This document shows, one piece after another, positions 11,540 through 22,941 of a stretch of 64,000 nt of DNA. Every line of letters starts with the position of its first letter. The stretch's first letter is position 1. Source of the stretch: Cryptomeria japonica (lineage: Eukaryota; Streptophyta; Pinopsida; Cupressales; Cupressaceae). The notes below the pieces were generated by a model. That model had not been told where the DNA came from and made no database searches. It saw only the letters and a program-made list of their open reading frames with translations. Location of the stretch: positions 142,000,247-142,064,246 of the forward strand of contig NC_081412.1 of the NCBI RefSeq assembly GCF_030272615.1. The letters run 5' to 3'. Both the position numbers and the translations under genes were made by a program.

Positions 11540-12588
11540 TGTATTTTAGTATGGTTTTGTCATTGATTTCAACACCTACTAAACTCTGGCACTTTGAAGA
11601 ATCAGCAACATTCACCGACAAGCAAGTGACTTATGCACAGTCACTGGTATTTGGTACACCAGTAGGATATAATGATCACCGGCACTTGGAATGTCATGGA
11701 AAACACCTGGTTATATCGAAGATATCATTTGGACACTTTATTATGGAGTTTTGGTCATTGGCATATTCTTAATTGCATATTTGTTGTTACTGGCAAATAG
11801 GTCCAGGATAAGCACCAACAGGCTTATCTATTCCAGATCAACATGACACACTTTGGAGATGATTTTATTGTTATTGTAAATACATTAAAGCCAACATGTT
11901 GTATTGGTTATTGCATCGGACATTGTTTTTGTAAATTGATTTAATTGTAATATCCTTTAGAGCTGACCTACTAAAATTGGTCCTAGGTTATGATATAAAT
12001 GTAAGATCTTATTTGTAAGATCATGTGTGGAATGCGAAAAAGGATTGTGTGAAGGTGTATGCAAGATTAAGCAGGACTATACATGCAGACATCATTTAGA
12101 AGGTGAAGCAAGGTTTTTGTGAAGATAATCAAAACTACACCGGTACTGAATCCAGCATAGGAAGATGCTATTTTGAGTAGTACATCATCATTGGATTTAA
12201 CCATCCAATTGTAGTCAGTGTGACTCCCATTTGTGATTGAGTAGTGAGCTCTAGGCACTTGGAATTTCTACATGTGCAGACCCCATTTGTATACACTTAC
12301 TATCTGCAGTAGTATCATCTGATTGTGGGTAAGGTTTCCCACTGTGGTTTTTCCCCTTACAGGGTTTCCACGTACAAATATTGGTGTTATGTGTTGTGGA
12401 TGTTACTCTCCCTTTTGTTTCATGCATTAATCTTTATCGGTATTGCAATTAACTGATTAAATTGTCTACCGGTATATATGACTAGTTTACCGGTATTATG
12501 CATTTAGTTGGTTAAGTTGTTTTTGGTTTGAATTTATTTGGACAATTGATTCACCCTCCCCCCTCTCAATTGTCTCTGGGACCTAACA
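11540..12588 (+). repeat. 3' LTR of copia element 1
   Basis: 1049 bp that begin TGTATTTTAGTATGG after the polypurine tract and end gacctaaca. The second part matches the 5' LTR remnant. The start position is chosen as the first TG after the purine tract and could be off by a few bases. Confidence 0.88.
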
Positions 12589-14157
12589 CTTCTCTCCTTG
12601 GCTAGAAGAGTGCAAATTGTGCAAAAGATTCTTTCCTCTCATCATGTCTATTGTTCCTCTACATGGGTGTTTGCTAACTATCAAACCAACAAGCTTGAGA
12701 AGATCATGAGGGACTTTCTATGGTCTGATGGGATGGGTCATAATAAGAGACATTGTGTGAATTGGAATTGGTGTTGCAAACCAAGGATTATGGGTGGATT
12801 GGGTATCAAAGATATCAGGGCCCATGGAATTGCCTTAGCCTCCAAATGGATTGTCAAAGATCTATATGGTAATGAACCTTGGAAGGTGCTGATCAAAAAT
12901 AATATTGAAAGGTCGGTTATAAAAAAAGGAAAAAAGTGGAAGAATATCAATTTATGTGATATTGTATTAGGGGATTATAACATGAAGGTGTTTGGTTCTA
13001 ATGTATTTGCTTCACTATAGAAGGAATGGTTATAGGTAATGATTTTACTCCCTTCTAAGGATGCTATAGGCAACTTTCCTTCATATACTATTGTGGATAG
13101 ATCTATCTGTTGGGGGTGAACTTAAATAACAAACCTCTTGCTCTGACTCAAAGCTACTCTGCTAAGATCTAAAATGAAAAAGGTATTTCTCTAATTAGCA
13201 ATGTACTATTTGACAACTGACTTGGCTCTTGGACTGAGATCAGCTCTAAATATGGGATTCCTCCCTCATAAAAGAATACATACTCTCTTATTGGTAAGGC
13301 TACCAGTTGTTTCTTCCCTAGTAATATTTTGGATAATGACTCCTTTTTGAAGAAACTAAAATGGTTGGATGGTTCTTCTTTTCCGGACATCTCTACTAAG
13401 AAGATTTACATGATGTTGAAGGATGACTACTCAATCTTCACTCAAGTTAATTAGTGTTGGGGTCTTTATTGGCCTAAGTCCAGGTGGCAATTTGTTTTTA
13501 ATTTTTTTTGGCAACTACCCCATTGATCCTAAGAAATCTTGTTTTAGATGGCTTCTTCTTCTAAAAAAATTAGTTGTTGGTTCATTTTTATCTATTGAGG
13601 GTCCTAAACTTATTAGGTGTGGTGTGTGTAATGTCCAAGAATCTTTTGAACACTTGTTTTTTTTAATGTGATTTTTCCCGTGGTGTGTGGTCCATCTTCC
13701 TTGGATCTCCTATTGTTTGGAACCATCATCATAGCCCTTCTTGGAGTGAAATCCTTGCTGGTTTTGTAGAAACTTTTGACCTTAGGTTGAACTAGTTCTG
13801 GTCTGTCTTATCTTGTGAAGCCCTGTGGTTTATCTAGAAAGAAAGAAATGGAGAGGTTTTTCAAAACAAGAGGAGGAAGCCTACTAGTTTTAATAGTAAA
13901 CTCACACATTTTTACATTATGTCTCAGGTTTCTGCTATTTTGGAGATCTCCAAAGACAGGTTCATGATTCTAGTCCGGGAAGGTGTTCTTCTGATTTGCA
14001 AGGAAGATATCTAGTCTGTTCCATACTTCAAGAAACATATGTATATGCTACGTCTGAAGGAGATTGAAGCATTGGCACAGTATATGTAGAGACTCAAGAT
14101 TGAAGATCCAAATGATCCTTCTCCTAGGACTTGGGAGAAAGTTTCAGGAGCTCATTG
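12589..14157 (+). pseudogene. LINE (non-LTR retrotransposon) 3' fragment
   Basis: The frame opening at 12598 reads ARRVQIVQKILSSHH, then MRDFLWSDG and a GGLGIKDI motif with a following ASKWI. This is the region C-terminal to the reverse transcriptase core of plant L1-type LINE ORF2 proteins. Downstream, in other frames, come a GNYPIDPKKSCFRWLLL block and C.VC...ESFEHLFF, which fits the zf-RVT zinc-binding segment. Catalytic motifs lie upstream in such proteins and are absent here. Several stops and frameshifts are present. No clear poly(A) tail was seen at the right end. The copia 3' LTR abuts its left end. Confidence 0.82.
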
Positions 14158-14394
14158 AATAGTGTGGTTCTTTTTTCTATATGTATATTGACACAAGAGG
14201 ATATTTTGTTGTACTAATCCTCTTATATATTGTTCATGATGTAAAACCAAGTGATCTAACATAGGGTTATGGCCTTTTTGATATACATGTAAAAATGATA
14301 CTTTAGATAATAGAATACATGTAAAATGTAGGACACGAGTCTGATGACATCTTCATAATGGTTATGATGTATATGTTTTGAACTATTTTAATAT

Positions 14395-14882
14395 AAAAAA
14401 TTCTTGAGAATACACGGAGAAGACAATCTTTTCCAAATTGAAAATTGCAGAAGCTAGAACCTCTAACCTAGTGATATGTAGAAATGAAGAATTTGATGAA
14501 GAAAAATCCATAAGCCAAGCAATCCAAAATCCAAAATCCTTCAAGATCCAAAATCCAACTCCAGCAAAACAAATCCTTCGAAAAGCCAATCCCCGGGAAA
14601 TCATAGGAAATCCAATAAATAGAAATCGACCCAAACTATGCAATAATGTCAACCAATAAAAATAATAGACTAAATAATATTTCTTACCAACCCTTTCCAA
14701 AATCCAAGGTAAGTATTAATAAAATAATATTTAATTTACTTACCCAATAACTCAACCAATCATATAACATGGTAGGTATGATAATATTTATTTAATCAAC
14801 CCAAGAATGTAAATAATAAATAAACCAATAAAATAATATTCATGGGCATAATTAACTATAAATCCCAATAAATAAATATAAT
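14395..14882. repeat. dispersed repeat A, copy 2 (left part)
   Basis: It matches copy 1 at 3865-4349. The repeat is interrupted exactly at 14882 by the gypsy element and continues at 26287 after the duplicated ATAAT, as shown by the uninterrupted order in copy 1 (aataaatataataaaccaaggg). Confidence 0.8.
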
Positions 14883-15655
14883 TGTATATGGTGAAAATGG
14901 ATAACAACAATATTGAAAGGCTAAATGAATTCAACCACAAAACCCTAGCCTAACAACAACAAAGATCCACCATAACATATGAAGATTACCTAAGACAATG
15001 CAAATCAAATGAAATCACAAAGATTATACCATCACATGTCCAATAGGGTTTGGATCTCCATTCTTCCCATCTCCATTGATCTTGCTTGATATATTTTCTC
15101 TCAGATTTTATGTGTGTATAAGAGCTCAACAAAGAACAAAAATGTGGTTGCAAGTAGGATCACCTATGTTCAAAAGCGTAGTGTAGTCAAGTAGTCAACG
15201 GGGGGTTTGATAATGAAGGAAGCATCTCCTTATATAGAAGACACTATATGAAATGGAGGGATAAGATTGAGAGGTGTAAAAGGAGGTCGACTATGATTAG
15301 AGGGTAGGTAAAAGAAATAATAAAATAATGAAAGGGGTAGGTAGTGTATGAATTAAAAGATGAATGACATGTGTCATGGGTAGAAAAGGTTAATGAATTA
15401 ATTAAATAAATAAAGATTGATTTAATTAATAGAAGAAGTGGGATCAATTAAATAAATAAAATATTTATTTAATTTAGGAAAAGGGTAATTTAAATAAATA
15501 AATGTATTTATTTAAATGAGAAATAAGGCTAGAAGAGGATAAATGAATTAATTAAATAAATAAATATTTATTTAATTAATAGAAGAATTAGGCTAAAAGT
15601 AATTAAATAAATAAAATATTTATTTAATTAGACATGACAATTTTAGGTGTCTACA
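14883..15655 (-). repeat. 3' LTR of the gypsy element
   Basis: 773 bp with TG...CA ends. At 15390-15640 it contains a row of AT-rich inverted repeats (aattaaataaataaa facing tttatttaatta), repeated about five times. The - strand reads TATATAAGG at about 15231-15239, a candidate TATA box. Confidence 0.95.
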
Positions 15656-15672
15656 TTTTGCCCCTCTTTGAG
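15656..15672 (-). other. polypurine tract of the gypsy element
   Basis: Read on the - strand, the sequence just upstream of this LTR is AAAGAGGGGCAAAA, a typical polypurine tract. Together with the primer site at 25494-25513 it fixes the - orientation of the element. Confidence 0.75.
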
Positions 15673-16004
15673 ACAATGCGGCTTGTCGCATTGTTTCAAA
15701 GAAGATAATATGAACTGATACAAAGTTGCCCCAAGATGGGAATGATATGGCCCCTTGAGAGATTGGATGAAAATGTGTGAAAAGATTGCAGACGATCTCT
15801 CGATAAGAAAGAAAGGCTAGAAAGGATTGACCAGATAGAGTGACAGAGTCACGGGATAAAGAAGACTGACTCAAGAGACGAAGGCTAGGGCTAGGGCTAG
15901 GTCAGTCTATAAGATAGACCATGAGGGGAAAACATCCTCATTGTCATCCACACATCTAAGAGATCAGAGTGCAGAGTGAGATAGAGCAACAGCAGTCAGC
16001 AACG

Positions 16005-17117
16005 ATGGCAATGGCTCATAGATTTGATCGCGTTTGCCAATTTTAGAGGCCAGCAAAGGCAGGAGAGCCAGTAAGTACCACAAAACCTCCTTGTACTTTG
16101 ATGCATTTATTGTTGTCATTAATGCATGCTAGGTAATGTAATAAATGCATGTTTATGTCAGGAAAGCATGTTTGTGTCCAAAAATGTGAATTTATGTCTT
16201 CTAGGTCAAATCAACAATTTTGTGATGAACATACGCTGTCAATTGGATAAGCTGCTGAGAGGATACACTCAAGCAGGTTCTCTAGGGAAGACTAGGATAA
16301 CAAATAGGGCTAGAATTGACAATTTTGTGATAGAACATATGTTGCTAATTAGGAAACTTCTCAAGAGGATTCACTCAAGCAGAGGCCCTAGGATAGGATA
16401 GATCAAGGCACTTTGTGATGAACAGTGAGTAACAAGATATAGTACTTTGTGATGAACAGGGAGTACTAAAATATGAGTAGCACTTTGTGATGAACAGTGA
16501 GTGCAAATGTGAGCAGTACTTTGTGATGAACAAGGAGTGTCAAACACGTAGTACTTTGTGATGAATAGGGAGTACCACTAGGATAGAAGCAACACTTTGT
16601 GATGAACAGTGAGTGTCACGAGGACTGAGATGATTGATTTGCTTGATTGCAGGAGTATTTGCTTATGTTGGAGTCCTGAGAGAGATTCCCGTCGACTCAG
16701 AGGTTGCGACCTGAGTTGACAACCGAGGACCGAGCTGTGATTGAGGCTATGGGATTGAGACATATTCTCTATGTGCCTGAGTTTCGAGCAAACATGGGTT
16801 TGTTGACTGTGCTAGCTGAGAGATGGCACTCAAAGACATGCACTTTCCATTTGCTGATGGGTGAGATGACAGTCACCTTAGAGGATGTTTACAGGATACT
16901 ATGGATACCGATCGATGGGGAGTTAGTTCCTTACGAACGGGACAGAAATAGGGATGCATTGAGACGAGTGTTCTAGGATTCGGGACTGGAGATGAGGGTG
17001 GGACATGTGGCTTGGGATACCATGACATGGACAGGATTAGCACTACCAACAGTGTTGGCAGGAGTTATCAATGGGTTCCTCTGTATCAGTTTTGTACCAT
17101 TTTGTATGATGATGTAG
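16005..17117 (+). pseudogene. plant mobile domain (PMD) gene, two exons, antisense in the gypsy element
   Basis: Exon 1 is 16005-16070 (MAMAHRFDR..., one in-frame TAG) and ends in CCA|GTAAGT. An acceptor ttgattgcag ends at 16652, and exon 2 runs 16653-17117 in the same phase. Exon 2 carries RLRPELTTEDRAVIEAMGL, VPEFRANMGLLTVLAERW, the TFHLLMGEMTVTLEDVYRIL motif and a GHVAWDTMTWTGL stretch, the hallmark of the plant mobile domain (aminotransferase-like PMD of MAIN/MAIL proteins and of many plant transposons). In-frame stops at 16677 (TGA, probably from CGA) and 16974 (TAG, probably from CAG), and loss of the C-terminal part, make it a pseudogene. The function of PMD in transposons is unknown. 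Its antisense position between pol and 3' LTR suggests a cargo gene with its own promoter. Confidence 0.8.
16409..16618 (+). repeat. short tandem repeat in the PMD gene intron
   Basis: Six copies of a unit with the core ACTTTGTGATGAACAGNGAGT start near 16409, 16443, 16481, 16517, 16552 and 16593, so spacing is 34-41 bp. Two weaker versions (ttttgtgatgaacat, ttttgtgatagaacat) lie at about 16217 and 16322. They fall inside the predicted intron 16071-16652, and so need not keep a reading frame. Confidence 0.85.
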
Positions 17118-18640
17118 ACACCTGCGGGTGATTTTGTAGCCATATGTATTTTGACATCATTTTATCATGACACTTATGATTATATATATGAGATGATTCA
17201 TCTTTGCAGCAACTATATGCATGCGTACCTATGTGATGTATGTTTCTATGTGATGCTTATGATATGGATGCAAATATGTATATGATGCAATGCAATATAT
17301 TTTTTTGTTCTTTTATGTTTTATATGTGTATGCATGATGCAAATGTGAATGTATGTAATGAAGATGAATATGATAATGCAAATGTAAATTGTGCTAACAG
17401 GTGTTGTGTGCAGGATGTGATGTAGTTGTGATATCTATATGTATGTATGAAATGCTTATATGTGGTAATACAGGTGCAACTACATGAAATGCAAATGTTT
17501 TTGGTGTGTCATTATACTCAGTCATGTGATAGCAGGCTAAATAGACTCGAGAAGGATGATGGAAGTCAATCAAGAAAGGGGGACGGAAGATAGAAGATAT
17601 GAAAGTGAAAGAGCTTCTTGTGCGTTATCATCATTGAGCTTTATTATGGCAAGTAGGTTATGACAATCGAGGCATATGTTTGACCCAAAAAGTCATTGTA
17701 CCTGTTTGCATGGAGATAAGATAGTCACAAACAAGGAATGCCCTAGTTCACACTAGACTCAGAGTGTCCTCATATCCTTGGACAAGTCATAGCATTACTA
17801 AAAGACAATCCACAGACAACAAATACAAATAGGTGATGATACCCCATCCTCGCCTTTCTAGTCAAAGACATCCTAGAGATAAAATCTCTAGTCAGAGACA
17901 TCATCGAAAAAGCTAAAAGACATGTCACCAAAAGATAAAATCAAAAGAAAACCAAGACTCAACACCAACATCCATTGTAGTCCTCAAATTTAGTGTCTCT
18001 TGTCACTTGTATTAGTCTTATTTGATTGTGGTCACAATGTTTACTTTCACAGAAAGGATAGATAGCACTGAACCATATGTTGTCTGAGTCTGTTGAAAGA
18101 TTTGATTTGTTGAAGAACATTGTTGCTGCTGTGTATCATCTGAAACTAACTGAATCCATGAAACTGATACTTTATTGCAGAGAAGATGAAACTTTATTGC
18201 GGATCTGTGATGCAAATGTTGCTTTATTACGGATTGTGCGTGGATAGACTGAAGGAAGCTGGAAGAAACTATACTCCTCGAAACATGTGATGTTCTCAGT
18301 TCCACACCCATCACTAGATGTAGGATTTGCCTTAGCCACAGATAGGATCTGATTTATTATGGATGGAAAGGGAGGTGAAAAGGGAGGTTTATTATGAATG
18401 GCTAACCAATCTTGGGTAGATCACTAACAAGCCATGATGGGAATGGGTAAGTTTATTATGAACGAATAGGTTGTGAGTGTGTGTAAAGTGAAAGGATGAA
18501 AGTGAATCCTGAAGGAGGGAGGAGCAATGTCTCTACACATGGCACTGGTGACCCAGTTTTCACCATGGTACTTGCCTAGGGTGCCACCAAAGTGGTTTTC
18601 ACCATTGGACGAAATTATTTCTCTTTACTTTTTTTCGATT
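17118..18640. other. noncoding part of the gypsy element
   Basis: No credible coding sequence on either strand. The first 350 bp are ATG/TGCA-rich (atgatgcaaatg-like phrases). At 18170-18470 short phrases with tttattacgg, tttattgcgg and tttattatgaa recur. This may be intron or 3' sequence of the antisense PMD gene, or the 3' untranslated region of the gypsy transcript. Confidence 0.5.
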
Positions 18641-18830
18641 TTTCAATGTTTTTTGTGTCACAAGGTGCCTGTTTGCTAGGTTTTCACCAAGTAACATTTT
18701 TTTTTGTTTTATAAATTTCTTTGTATTTTTGAATTTTTTGATTTTTTTTGTATTTTTGAAATTTTTTATTTTTTTGTATTTTTGAAATTTTTGATTTTTT
18801 TTGTAGTATTTTTGAATTAGGATACTCTGA
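18641..18830 (-). repeat. A-rich low-complexity tract
   Basis: On the + strand the tract is made of repeated ttttttgtatttttgaaattttt units. On the coding (-) strand it is A-rich and follows the end of the polyprotein frame at 18841. Confidence 0.8.
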
Positions 18831-18840
18831 AGAGCTATGT

Positions 18841-21800
18841 CTAAAACCTGTGAAGGTGCATGTTGTTGATAGGATCCTCCAAAGGTTCACCTTCTGTAGT
18901 TGAGAGCTGATATGCCCCAGATCCATATGCTGCTGTAATGATGTAAGGACCAAGCCAATTTGGTTCGAACTTGCCCTTCTTCTCTCTATCTTGCTGATTT
19001 TTAGGATTTTCTCTTAGAACTAAGTCACCTACCTCAAATGTGTGAGGCTTGACTTTATGATTGTAACTGCATTGTTCCTTGACTGAATGATGTGTAGCTT
19101 GAGTGACTCTCTTCCTTGATAAAGGAACTAAGATAGAATTACTAGTGTGTGGACTACATAGGCCCATATGCATGTCACCTAAAGAAGTTTGGGCATCCCT
19201 AATAAAAAATTCCTTCAAGGAAGCTCCATTAAAGGTCCATGTTGTATTGCTAGAAGGAGATGGATGTGTGAAAGAAGTGGATGAGTGATGAAGGCTTTTG
19301 ATTGCGAAAAGAAGTGAGAGTAGGATAGCATGATGGGGACTTAGGATCAACAAGTATGCTTTTTGACTTAGAATTTTAGAGCTTTTGCCCCCAGTTATTT
19401 TGATATTAGGGGAGATCAACTCTTGTTCTTTTTGCTTCATAGGATTTTTATCCTTGACTTTGATCTTTGTAGAGTCCAATAGCTTTTGATTTTGATTTGA
19501 ACTAAAGGACTTCTCTTTAGTTTTGACTTTTAGATTTTTCTTTTCAAATGTTGATTTGTGATCCCCAATGAGTGAGGGCTTTTGTAATTCTTGTTGATCC
19601 AAGTCTAGAAGTGGAGTGGAAATGGAATGAGTGGATGATATGGTAAGGCTATGTGAGTTATCAAGAGGGCTAGGGATATGCTCAATAGATTCTTTGTTGG
19701 AACCACTCTTAGGACTATTGATATGAAGAGTTGCTTGCACCACTAGAGGAGATTTGCATTTGGACTTAGTAGCCACAACACTAGGTGGTTCACACCCAAA
19801 TCCTTGGCATTGAAAATTGTTTGTAGGTTGTTCCTATCATCTGAATACCTCACGAGACAATGGGAGTTGATCAACATGAAAGATATACTCACCACATCCC
19901 ATGTCTTTAATCTTAAATTTTTCTTTTAGCTCTGCTTGTTTGGATGTAGAAGCTTTCAATGATTCTGGATCCACATATGCTGAAGATGGAACAACTTCTC
20001 GATTAGCTAGAATTGTTATTTCTGATCGAGGTCACAGATTGTTGCAATATATGAATGGATTTGGGTCATCTTTGATGGTCACTTCAACTCCATTGTGTGG
20101 AAACTTGATACTTTGATGATATGTAGATGGGACTGTGCTCATTTCATGAATCTAAGGATGTCCTAGTAATATATTGTATGTGAGATCTAGGTCTAGGACT
20201 TGACAAACCACATCCTTCGTAACTGGCCCAACTCTGAGAGGCAAGGTGACTATGCCTTTGGATGAACGCTCTTCATCATCATATGCTTTGATGGTAATTT
20301 TGTTTGTTGAATTTACAGCTTTATCAGAATATCCCAATTGTTTAATAGTGCTCAATGTATAAATGTTTAAACCTGCTCCTCCATCTATTAGGACTCATTT
20401 TATTCGATGTTTGTGTATGAAGGCTTCAATGTGTAAAGGTGCATTATGTAGTTGGCTTATGGAGGCATCGTCAGCTTCTGTGAATGTAAGGGAGTGTGGA
20501 ATGGAAAGGTATCCCACCAAGGCTTGAAACTGGTCCACGTTCAGATTAGTAGGAACGACAGTTTCTCTCAATATTTTGTCAAGAATGGATTTATGTGTGG
20601 GGGATATGAGTAGGAGCTCAAGAATGGAGATGAGCACGGGTGTCTTCCCTAATTGTTCTACAAGGTCATACTCAGGTTTGGTTGATGAGGAAGAGGTGTT
20701 CTTGGCTGGAGCACCTTGCAAAGTGATTTTACATTGACAGGTTGTAACATGACATTCAGAGGTAGGTTCAAAAGAAGATCCAACGCCTTTCAGAACGATC
20801 TTGGGTCTCTGGGTAGAATTCTCAGGGGTTTTGCCCTTGATGATAATGGTAGAGACATAATTGTCCATCGAGATGTGATTGATGGTTGAATCATAGTTAT
20901 AAGATGCTCTGGTATAGCTGGTTTGGTCATCTGTGGCTTTAGCTTTTCCTTTGTCATGTTTTGGAAATGGTTCCTTAAACATCTCATGTTCTTGATTGAA
21001 TGAGTGTCCTTCAATCTCAATGTCACCTCTATCAATAAGATCTTGTATGATGTTCTTCAGTCGATGACAATTTCCTATTTTATGACCCTTGCTCTTATGA
21101 AATTCACAATACTCATCATCATTCCACCAATTTGGTTTAACCATTGGTTCATATGGAGGCAAATCTGGAATTGTTATTATCTTGTTTGCCACTAGCTTTT
21201 TGAAAATGGACTCAAGTGGTTCTCCCAATGGGGTGTACTTCCTTTGTGATCTAGAAGTTGTTTGAGTATTCACCTGATTTGATCCAGAAAAAACAAATTT
21301 GGGTCGCACTATATTGGCATCAACAACACCATCATTGACTGTGTTCTTGTTTTTATTCCAAAATCTTGGCTTGTCTTTTCCTTTAAAGTCATCTTTGTTT
21401 TCCTTGAATATCTTAATGACTCCTTGTTCAATTAGGACCTTCTCTGTTGCTAAGCCTTTTTCAATGACGTCCTTGAAGGTGGACAAACAAGATTTCCTTA
21501 AGCCATAACCAATCTCTTTGTTAACATTTTGGGTGAACATTTCTACCATTTGTTTTTGTGGAATTTCACAAGAGCATCTGCTAGCTAGATTCCTCCATCT
21601 TTGTAAAAATGATGCAAAAGACTCTCCCTCTTTTTGCTTTGTGTTGCACAAAGTAGTGACTGATATGTATGTCTCTATATTGTAGGAGAAATGTTGAATA
21701 AATGCCTCTGCTAAGTCACCCCATGACTTAATACCAGGTGGAAGTTGGGAGAACCATTCCATAGCTTGATCGCCTAGGCTCTGTGGGAATAATCTCATCA

Positions 21801-22941
21801 AATATGTCTCTTCTGCTACTATCTCAATGCAAGCTATGAAAAACTAACTTATGTGTGCCTCAGGATCCCCTTTTCCTCTATACTTATCAAACTTAGGTGT
21901 CACAAAGTATGTAGGAAAAGGAGGCATTGGAATGCTCTTGTCAAATAGATAAGGACATATGTCTCTCATTGTGTATGTTGGCTTCGGTGTATTTATGTCC
22001 TCCATTTTCTTTTGTAAGTCCCTGATTTGTTGCTCCAAATTGCTCTTAGGTGGAGATCGACTTCTTGGACCATACCCCATGCTTGAGGCATCAATTGGAG
22101 GAGAAGCATGTTGCATATATGGATGATATTGATCATACACATGTTCATATGGAGGAGGTCTATAGTGATGCTGCATATATGGACCACTTGGTATAGATTC
22201 ATGTTGAGGAATGAAATATCTACTTTGTCCATTTATATCATACTCTATAGGCATGTCATGTTCTAATGTGTTTCCCCCAAATTTGACATGGGGTTTCCTT
22301 GTGTCCAAATTTTGAGCATGCCTTTGAATATCCAATTGCTTTGGTGGTTGATCCTTAGCATTGATATGTGATTGAGCATATTTCTCTGCATAAGACTTCC
22401 ATAATGGTCTACGAAGGTGAGTATCATATGTTTGACCATGTGTATGTGGGACCTCTAGTTTTTGAAACAAAGATGATGGTGATTCAGGCACAAGATGTGG
22501 TCTTCTATTTCCTCCACTATTAGGCCTCCTTTGATCTATGTTGGAGTGAGGTTGTTGCAAAGGTCAATTTTCCATTATTTGAGACATGTCAAAATCATGA
22601 GGTATCTTGGCTCCACTTTGTGCCATTATTTGTAAGAAGTATTGTCTATCCCTCCTCATTATTTCCTCAACCAATCGATTGAAACGGGGATCCATAATGG
22701 ATTCTTCCACATCTGCTGAATGTACTGAAAAGTTGTCCATATCATCATTGTGTGTATCATTGTTGTTTGTAGTGTCTAGGTTCTCAACATTTGGAATGTT
22801 TCTATAGGCATCCATGTCAGGTAATGTAGTATGATCAGAATTGAAAAAGATATCATTGTCATACTCAAAAGAACTCATGTTTGCGGACTCTTGATCCTCT
22901 TTAGTTTCTCTCCTAGATTTTTGAAGACGAGTTTCAACCAT
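18841..22941 (-). pseudogene. gypsy gag-protease polyprotein fused to integrase C-terminal tail
   Basis: One frame runs from ATG 22941 to 18841 (about 1367 codons) with roughly seven stops. It begins with a Gln/Pro-rich gag N terminus (22941-21844). The retrotransposon gag core (about 21801-21450) includes MRLFPQSLGDQAMEWFSQLP and EGESFASFLQRWRNLASRC. A Cys/His element CEFHKSKGHKIGNC lies near 21100. Protease is marked by VLIDGGAGLNI (about 20390-20350) and ends in NILLGHP. The last part (about 19100-18841) is VKPHTFEVGDLVLRENP then FEPNWLGPYII, the C-terminal segment of gypsy integrases. No reverse transcriptase, RNase H or DDE core is visible. The Lys/Ser-rich stretch 19776-19200 replaces them. 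The element would need proteins from a relative to move. Stops fall at 22561, 21841, 20392 and in 19800-20150. Confidence 0.88.

Larger units (their letters stand above)
6222..12588 (+). mobile_element. Ty1/copia retrotransposon, degenerate, 5' LTR truncated
   Basis: The domain order is gag, protease, integrase, reverse transcriptase, RNase H, which defines Ty1/copia. A 736-bp 5' LTR remnant, a tRNA-Met-type primer site, the coding region, a polypurine tract and a 1049-bp 3' LTR are all present. The 5' LTR lacks about the first 300 bp that the 3' LTR has (11540-11824), and no target duplication can be found because the left end was lost. It belongs to the same broad family as the - strand element at 31118-53193. 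Its right neighbour is a LINE fragment, its left neighbour repeat A. Confidence 0.93.
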
